Origin: Dromiciops gliroides
Lineage: Eukaryota; Chordata; Mammalia; Microbiotheria; Microbiotheriidae
Direction: 5' to 3'
Length of the DNA: 64,000 nt
NCBI RefSeq assembly: GCF_019393635.1
Contig: NC_057862.1
Coordinates: forward strand, 118,870,145 to 118,934,144
This document shows, in pieces, positions 57,492-64,000 of the stretch. The translations under genes and the position numbers were made by a program. The notes below the pieces were generated by a model, which searched no databases, was not told the DNA's origin, and saw only the letters and a list, made by a program, of their open reading frames with translations. Every line of letters begins with the position of its first letter. Position 1 is the stretch's first letter.

Positions 57492-57649
57492 ACGATTTTT
57501 ATTATATCACTACATTCGGCCAATTAAAGCTAACAATTTTTAATTCCCCATTCTCCCAAGAATTGTAGTCCCTGTGTTTTAAAAATGATAAAAAGGGATA
57601 CAGTCAATTAATAGCTTCTATTTCTACAGAGTTTTTATTATGTAACCCT

Positions 57650-58060
57650 GATCAGAGGTACCGTAGCAGAGGAAATTGCAAACTGGCCTTAAAATCATGA
57701 AGACAGGTTCAATTCCTGAATCTTTCTGACTTGGAGCAAGTCCCACAAACTTTCAGTGCCCCAGACAGCTCTCTAAGATGCTAAGTTATCAATAAGTTGC
57801 TGATTTGCAGCAATGAAGGGGGTTTCCATGGTTCTGTGAACTGATGAAATCTTAAGGGGGTAGCCAGATACCCTTTATCAAGTGAATTTTGAAAGCATTA
57901 CCAGAATTGGAGAATTTTAAAGCTGTAAGGGACCTAGAGATTATCTATGAGATAACCCCCTCATTTTGTAAATAAAGAAAATGAGGCCTAGAAAAATTAA
58001 ATTGCCCAAGATCTCATGGCTAATTCTTAGCAGATTTAGCACTAGGTCCCCCTAACTCAA
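57650..58060. repeat. Second tRNA-SINE type and MIR/L3-like remnants
   Basis: 57650-57855 plus matches the 42465 element ('CAGCTCTCTAAGATGCTAAG', GTGAACTGATGAAATC). 57895-58040 has 'TTAAAGCTGTAAGGGACCTAGAG', 'CATTTTGTAAATAAAGAAAATGAGG' and AATTGCCCAAGATCTCATGG. Confidence 0.5.
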
Positions 58061-58685
58061 CTTCAAGTGATTTTTTCCAAATTCAAAACTAAATTTGATT
58101 TATATGACTTCATTATCATTTATTCTGTGATCTCTAAATATACTTATAAGCCAAGTTGCTAATATGGCTTCTTCTTGAGCAGGAAGAAATGAGAAATGTG
58201 CCCAAGGCCTTTTCTGTGTTGGCAGAACAGGCAAGCTGGTGGAGACAGGTTTAAACTTAGCAGTTTGTTTTCACAGAGGGAAACTGCTACGAAGAGCAGA
58301 TAGGGGTTTTTCCAAGTCCCTCCAGCTGCTGTAATTGCTGGTAGGGAATCTGCAAGCTGTGACCTTTCATATCGCCTGTCCTGTTCCTGGATCTTGTGAA
58401 GAAGAGAGATCTTCAGCTATTTCATGCAGTTAAAAATCTCATGAGATTTTTTTTTTTTTTTTGGACTCAGGAATCCATGACTGGCAAAGATGGTATTTGG
58501 AGGACAAGTTCCCAAAGCTACACTCTCCCTATCTCCTGTCGCCTCTCCGCCTAAAACGACTGAACCACAACACAGGAATATGATGTCTGTACCTCCTTCA
58601 CTATCTTGAGATCTAACCCAGTGTCTCCTCTCTTCCCCCATGTCTAGAACATTTTCTCTCTTTACTTCCAACTCCTCTCTTCCCT
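58061..58685. other. Unassigned non-coding sequence
   Basis: No repeat or exon recognised; a T-run lies at 58448-58462. The 96-codon minus frame at 58417-58707 has no recognised domain. Confidence 0.4.
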
Positions 58686-58975
58686 GACTTCCTTCAGGAC
58701 TCAACATAAATCCTGCCTTTTACAGGAGGCAAAGCTCTCCCTGTCCTTCTAGCTGCTGGTGTCTTCCCTCTGAGATTGCCTTCCACCAACACTCTATATA
58801 TCTGCATATCCATATAGTTTCTTACATATTGTCTCCCTCGTTAGAATGTGACCTTCTGAAACACAGGGACTATGGTGTTGTTGTTTTTTTACTTTCTTTG
58901 TATCCCCACATTTAGCACAATGCCTGCACATAATAAGTGTTTAATCAGTGATTGTTAACTGACTGGTTATAGTTC
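58686..58975 (+). repeat. L2-type 3' end
   Basis: 'CAACATAAATCCTGCCTTTTACAGGAGG', 'CCTTCTAGCTGCTGGTGTC', 'GTTAGAATGTGACCTTCTG' and 'TTAGCACAATGCCTGCACATAATAAG' are L2 landmarks. Confidence 0.75.
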
Positions 58976-58999
58976 AGTGTAGGCCTCCTGGATTGGTGG

Positions 59000-59410
59000 G
59001 AAAGGCACTGGTCTTAGAGTCAGGAGAGCTGAGTTTTGGCTCTGACTTTTACTAGCTATATCACTCTGGGCAAGTTGCTTAGCTTTTCTATGCCTCAACT
59101 TTCTAATCTTTAAGACAGGTATAATGATACATACACTATTTCTTTGAGTTATTATGAGGAAAGTGCTTTATAAACTTTGACATCCTGACAAATGGGAGTT
59201 TCCAATATTCATCTTTCTATCACCTTACAGAGTAAGGATTATCATTTTACCCAGTAGGGATTAATAAAGGCTTATTGAATGAGTGTGACATGTGTGACTT
59301 GTGTGCCTTTCCCAAGGTCGCATAGCTAGTAAGTAGTAGAACTGGTATTCAAATATTGGTTCTTTGGCTCTAAACCCAGGGCACCTCCCACTACATCAGG
59401 TTGCTCCTTT
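59000..59410. repeat. Sense then antisense MIR remnants
   Basis: 59000-59185 plus: 'GGCACTGGTCTTAGAGTCAGGAG', 'CAAGTTGCTTAGCTTTTC'. 59220-59405 minus: 'CTTTCCCAAGGTCGCATAGCTAG', 'CTAAACCCAGGGCACCTCCC'. Confidence 0.65.
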
Positions 59411-59569
59411 GCCTAGGCCACCTACATGATCCACACCTGCCTTTTTATATTACTGGGATTTGGAAAGAAACATAAGAGAGAATGTACTAATATAGCAGGT
59501 ATTGTCTTTTGCACCCTAAGATGCTGCTACTGCTGCTGGCTTTGCTAGGGTGGGGGAAAGAACAGGGGG

Positions 59570-59720
59570 CGAGGAGAAAGGGAAGAGAGAGAGAGAGAGA
59601 GAGAGAATGAATGAATGAATTAGGGAGGGATATAGAGAATAGAGGAAGGGAAAAAGGAAGGGAGAGAGTGACAGAAACAGAGAGCAAAAGAGTGAGAAAG
59701 AACTTGAGAGAAAGAGTTTG
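59570..59720. repeat. (GA)n purine-rich tract
   Basis: GAGA units at 59584-59606, GAAT units at 59606-59619, then GGGAAAAAGGAAGGGAGAGAG. Opposing frames at 59487-59841 are low-complexity artefacts. Confidence 0.9.
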
Positions 59721-59739
59721 GCTGAGAAGACTGTAACTC

Positions 59740-60060
59740 AACACTGTTGTTCTTCCTCCATTCTTGAAGAAGACATGATGTTGGGCTAGGTGGCACAGTG
59801 GATAAAGCACTGGCCCTGGATTCAGGAGAACCTGAGTTCAAATCCAGCCTCAGACCCTTGAAACTTACTGCTGTGTGACCCTGGGCAAGTCACTTAATCC
59901 TCATTGCCCTGCAAAAAAAAAGAAGACATGATGTCACAAGGGCGATGTCTTGACTGTCACATGAATTGAATTTAAGTGAGGCAGAGCTGTGCAAAGTCAT
60001 CAACTTCACTCTCCCCTCCAGTCATTGAAGTCCAGTGACAAAAGCCCAGGATGCACTGGG
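59740..60060 (+). repeat. Unnamed dispersed repeat, split by SINE
   Basis: 'TTGTTCTTCCTCCATTCTTGAAG', 'GAGGCAGAGCTGTGCAAAGTCATC' and 'CCAGTGACAAAAGCCCAGGATG' resemble an ancient dispersed mammalian repeat that I cannot name. Confidence 0.4.
59782..59921 (+). mobile_element. tRNA-derived SINE
   Basis: Sense copy missing the first bases. Perfect target duplication GAAGACATGATGT (59769-59781 and 59922-59934). Confidence 0.93.
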
Positions 60061-60623
60061 TGACCTTGGCCTTTCTAAATTCCTTTCCAGGAGCTATATA
60101 CAGGGATGTTCCCCTTTATTTTTCTGTGGCAAACACTATTTGCAGAGCTGTTTATCCTTTTCCTTTGTGGACTGCATGATTCTTTTGCTCCATATAAACC
60201 AAACCATCTTTGGTTGTAGTGTACTAGGTTGGTCTGTCTTGTTCTTCACAGTCCATATTTATGCCATGCGGCTTGAATTTGTCCTTCTTACAAGATCCTT
60301 GTAACTTCTATCTCCTCCTTGAATACACTAGTGTACACACTCTCTCTCTGGAATACAGAGAAAAAAGCAGGCCTTCCTACACACAGGTGATATCTGAATG
60401 ATGCAGATAATTTAAAAGTCCACAGCAATCCATGTTGTAAAAAACATAGTGTGCTGTGATAAGAACATAGAATGCAGAATGTCCCCTTTGAGAAAACAGC
60501 TTTCCCTTGAATTTGGAACTGTGAAAAACTGGCTTCTCCTCTCATTCTGCTGGTTGTTCACTGTTCTCCAGAGGACCCCATGCCATGCCACTTTTGAGGG
60601 AGGTTGCTATTCCTTAAATACAG

Positions 60624-60625
<2 letters not shown>
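60061..60625. other. Unassigned non-coding sequence
   Basis: No repeat or exon recognised before the microsatellite. Confidence 0.4.
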
Positions 60626-60626
<1 letters not shown>

Positions 60627-60708
<82 letters not shown>

Positions 60709-60711
60709 GGA
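60627..60711. repeat. (GT)n(GA)n compound microsatellite
   Basis: GT run of ~28 units to 60683, immediately followed by a GA run to ~60709. Frames through it (60449-60969) are artefacts. Confidence 0.95.
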
Positions 60712-60869
60712 AGCCTTTCCTGAACATCCACCCTTCCTCACCACAGCTGAGCCCTTTTCATCTTCTTTTTGCTCCCCACCCCTACCCCCTATTACACTAT
60801 ACCTTAAATACTGATTTGTAAACAAGTTGTATCTGCCTTGGGAGAGGACAGAGTGGTTATCTTCTTTCT

Positions 60870-61085
60870 TCTTAGTATTGTCCAGGCCTTGCACAAGTAT
60901 ATAGCAAGTAACAGGATCTGAGTTGAAATCCCAGTTCTGCATTGAGCAAATCTCTGTCACCTTGAGCAAATCGCCAAACCTCTCTGGGCCTCAGTTTCCT
61001 TATCATTTACAACAAGAGGGTTGGATTAAATGATGCATAAGATTTCTTTCAGCTCTAGATCTATGATCATATGATCTAATTTTTT
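60870..61085 (+). repeat. MIR remnant
   Basis: 'GGATCTGAGTTGAAATCCCAG', 'CACCTTGAGCAAATCGCC', 'CTCTGGGCCTCAGTTTCCTTATC', then CAGCTCTAGATCTATGATCATATGATC. Confidence 0.7.
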
Positions 61086-61201
61086 TTGTTGTTGTTTAAT
61101 TGAATTGATGAGGACAAGCCAAAAAACATCTCTCAATACCAGCCAGGAAATTCCCTTTCTCCATTGTGCAGCTAAAGGGAAAGGAAATATTTAAAGCAAA
61201 A

Positions 61202-61284
61202 TATAGAGATAGCAATAGATAGATTACATATGTGTGTATACATATACATGTATACACACATATGTGTGTTATCTATCTCTATAT
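61202..61284. repeat. Large imperfect inverted repeat
   Basis: Left arm 61202-61240 (TATAGAGATAG ... ACATATGTGTGTATA) is complementary to right arm 61251-61284 (TATACACACATATGTGTG TTATCTATCTCTATA) around a ~10 bp centre CATATACATG. The left arm carries a few extra bases (CAATAGA region). Confidence 0.85.
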
Positions 61285-61340
61285 TTTACCTTTGGAAATA
61301 GTGGAAAGGTAAGGTGAAATAGTCCATAAACAAAGCCATA

Positions 61341-61478
61341 GGGGGCAGCTAGGTGGCACGGTAGATAGAGCACTGGCCCTGGAGTCAGGAGGACCTGAGT
61401 TCAAATTTGGCCTCAGACACTTGACACTTACTAGCTGTGTGACCGTGGGCAAGTCACTTAACCTTCATTGCCCAACCA

Positions 61479-61544
<66 letters not shown>

Positions 61545-61589
61545 GAGTGAATGGATAAATGAATAAATAAGCAAATAAATGAATGAATG
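61341..61589 (+). mobile_element. tRNA-derived SINE with (GATA)n tail
   Basis: Sense copy whose tail is ~16 GATA units (61482-61545) and then GAAT/AAAT units to 61589. Short target duplication AAGCCATA (61333-61340 and 61590-61597). Frames 61454-61703 are this microsatellite. Confidence 0.9.
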
Positions 61590-61597
61590 AAGCCATA

Positions 61598-62635
61598 ACC
61601 AGGACAAGGTAATTGGGTCTTTGATTCTAAATGTAAGGGTACTGACAAGACTTTGAATCCCTGAATAGTATAGAAACAACTGAGTTTCATAGCTATTTAC
61701 CATGAATAATTAGGAAACTAACAAGTAGTGAATACACTTCCTCTTCCCTCTACCCCCTGCAGTGTTTGAGGGTATATTTTGTACCACTGGCTCCTGGAGC
61801 AAAAATTGCTAGTTATGGCTCCATCGATAAGATACTGATTAGGTTCCAGTCTTATCAGGCTCTTGAGAATTTTCCATCATACCCAGTCTTGACAAATCCA
61901 GAAGATCTTTTGCTTTATCAAAAATGGAGAACTGAAGATGCAGAGATATTGACACTCTCCTCTGACACTCATCATTGTGTCAGCATAATTAAGATGCCGC
62001 CGTAATGAGAGAAGTCATAAGAGAAAAATTTCCAGTTAAACTCTCAGCAGTATTTAATATTTTATTCATTAGCATGTTGCGTTCTGCCTAAGGTAAAACA
62101 GCTTCAGAAAAAAGAGACATTATACACAGTCAAGATGACAAGCTTCTCTTCCAATATATTTTGCCAGATCCTTGGTGCTTCACTCATTTTAAAATCTTTA
62201 TCTTCTTAAAAGAAGGAGGGAAATGTCAATTTCATATTCAAATATCCCTAAGGGGGATGTTAGTTCCACAAACATTAGACTATTGAGAAAAGATATGTTT
62301 AAACTTTGAACCATGCTCCTTTAACAGGCCAAAGAATATAGAAGCCAATTTCTTGTGAAAAGTTTTTTTGGCTTCTCTTTAATTCTGAGTTCAATATAAC
62401 CTTTCATGTCACTTGGCCCAGCTTTTTTTTCTCCCCCCCTGGATATTGGATTAGAGTAAAGTGTATGAAATTCTTGTAAAAACATGAAAGACTTCCCTGG
62501 GTGCCATTATATCAAGTCTAATTTGGTGCTGTTTGGCAGGGGATGTGGGTCCCAGCTCTGCCCTGTACTGAGAAGGGGCACCCTAGGGCAGGTCAAAGTT
62601 TTCAGCAGTGACAAACCACTGTCCCTTCCCTCTCC
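61598..62635. other. Unassigned non-coding sequence
   Basis: No repeat or exon recognised. The 79-codon frame at 61766-62005 (MRVYFVPLAPGAKIASYGSI) has mixed composition but no recognised domain, and I see no clear splice signals around it. Confidence 0.35.
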
Positions 62636-62810
62636 TTCAGTTTAGTGTGATGAAAAGATCACTGGATTTTTCAGAGTTCAAATCCTGGCTTCATGACATA
62701 ATTGACATAATTGCTGTATGGCCTTGGGGAAGTCACCACCTCTCTGGGCTGCCTCCTTTGTAAAAGGAGAGGACTGAAGGAGATGGCCTTTAAAATCCCT
62801 TCCTCTTCCA
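62636..62810 (+). repeat. MIR remnant
   Basis: 'GTGATGAAAAGATCACTGG', GAGTTCAAATCCTGGC, 'TGTATGGCCTTGGGGAAGTCACC', then TTTGTAAAAGGAGAGGACTG. Confidence 0.65.
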
Positions 62811-63952
62811 AATGCTTTGATTTGCCTCTTTTGAACCTCCGAATTTTGAGATGCAAAGAACTAGGAAAGAGCTTAGATTCTGCCTATTCCAAATTCTTTA
62901 TTTCAGAAATGACCAAAAAAAGGAATTGACCTGCTCAAATCTACAAATCTTATAATTGGCAAAATGGGGACTAGAATCCAAGTCTCTTGCCTCCCAGGCC
63001 TGCTCTCTCAACTGCATTGTGAAAAGTTGTGTTTCTTTGCCCATCCCCAAGGCAATCATTACTGTGTCCTGTCTACACATAACCTTCTGCATAGCTCCAG
63101 GAATCCCCCTTTTGATCAGGAGACTTCTAAAAGGAGGTTGTCTCATCTCCCCTCCTTTCCAAGGAGAATGTAAAACCACTACCCTTCTGGGCCCCCAAAC
63201 AATAGAGGCCTCTGATAACTGACTCCGAATGTATAAGGAAAAAAAAAATCAAGCAAAAGGTAACTTAAATGAGCCATGAGTAAGACTAATGGGGTCATTT
63301 TATTGAAATGGAAGCCAAGACATGGTACCATAAAGGCAGGAATTAAAGAGTGTTCATTAGTCTCAGCTATAAATCTATGCTTTGTGTGCTCCACTTCCCC
63401 ACACCCCCCACAGCTCTTATGAATAGAAATGTTATAGCAATTTCAATTACAGTAGAAGACTGGTTTCTTAGTTACCCTATCTGCAAAACAGCAATAACAT
63501 TGGGGTACTTCACAGGCTGTGTGTGCAAGAATGAATGAAAAGGATTATATGGTGCACTTTAAATAGAAATGGTTCTACCAGCACATCATCATAAACCCTG
63601 ATGACACTATGCTCAGTACGGCAACTGGCCCATTCATTGTGCATGAGGCAGCCTCCTCCTGGCCGTGTAACAACTGGACAGACAGGAGCAGCTGGGAATG
63701 AAGGGAGCCTGGCAAAGGAGCAGGCTGTGCTGAGGGTAGGCCTCCTACTGTGCTGTGGCGCACTTAGTGTCCAGCATTCAGAGCCAGGAAGCCCTCCTTC
63801 CATATCATACTCTCCGTTCCCACCCCCATCCCCACACACCTTTTGATTTCAGTTAGGGAACAGGGTTTTCTGCAGGCTCTGAGGGCTGGGCTATGGTTGC
63901 TATGACTGACAGCCTCTGCTGTGGCTACCACCACTACCACAGCTACTAGGTT
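62811..63952. other. Unassigned non-coding sequence
   Basis: No repeat or exon recognised. The many overlapping frames (62898-63846) disagree in strand and frame, and none shows a domain. A GC-richer segment at 63640-63830 is not CpG-rich. Confidence 0.4.
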
Positions 63953-63974
63953 AAAACTAATTTATCTTTTTTGT

Positions 63975-64000
63975 TTGTTTTGTTTTTGTTTTGGGGGTGG
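63975..64000 (-). mobile_element. Possible SINE tail cut by the window edge
   Basis: TTTGTTTGTTTTGTTTTTG then GGGGGTGG resembles the antisense tail and first bases of this SINE family (compare 25175-25210). It is too short to be sure. Confidence 0.3.

Noticed and set aside
61454..61703. YLSIYLSIYLS repeat protein
   Set aside because: Antisense translation of the (GATA)n SINE tail.

Overview
This window is nuclear DNA from a mammal, almost certainly a marsupial. It is AT-rich and mostly non-coding. It carries 27 copies of one ~150 bp tRNA-derived SINE (head GGGGCAGCTAGGTGG, B-box GAGTTCAAATCC, 3' end CACTTAACCCC then an A-rich tail), a family I know as typical of marsupial genomes. Older layers are CORE-SINE/MIR, L2, CR1/L3, RTE with RTE-tailed SINEs, several L1 generations, ORF1-only half-L1 (HAL1-like) elements, a Tigger1-like and a hAT-like DNA transposon remnant, and a solo LTR. 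I cannot fix the species from sequence alone.

Layout. 0-3.4 kb: SINEs, MIRs and a 784 bp Tigger1-like non-autonomous element. 3.4-9.6 kb: a repeat-poor stretch with no recognisable coding exon. 9.8-11.2 kb: a CpG island whose minus strand has a CCAAT box, a TATA-like box and a consensus splice donor in the usual order, so a minus-strand first exon without ATG is the best reading; its gene would run leftward through the repeat-poor stretch. 11.2-22.3 kb: SINE, MIR, L2 and microsatellites. 22.3-25.1 kb: HAL1-like copy A (minus). 26.05-30.86 kb: a plus-strand L1 lacking its endonuclease region. 30.9-35.7 kb: truncated L1, hAT-like MITE, RTE-tailed SINE and an RTE fragment. 35.7-42.4 kb: two antisense L1s; the larger hosts an intact-ORF processed retrocopy of SEM1/DSS1. 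42.4-50.4 kb: SINE/MIR/L2/L3 mosaic. 50.4-53.5 kb: HAL1-like copy B (plus), with target-site duplications at both ends. 53.6-64 kb: L3/CR1, solo LTR, MIR, L2, microsatellites and a large inverted repeat.

The only intact protein-coding frame I can support is the 70-codon SEM1 retrocopy. Most other open frames are SINEs or simple repeats read through. The most informative structures are three sites where successive retrotransposons share one target sequence, the two half-L1s whose parts can be compared with the L1s in the same window, and one ancestral CpG-containing ORF1 codon changed in all four copies. I found no clearly new biological system.
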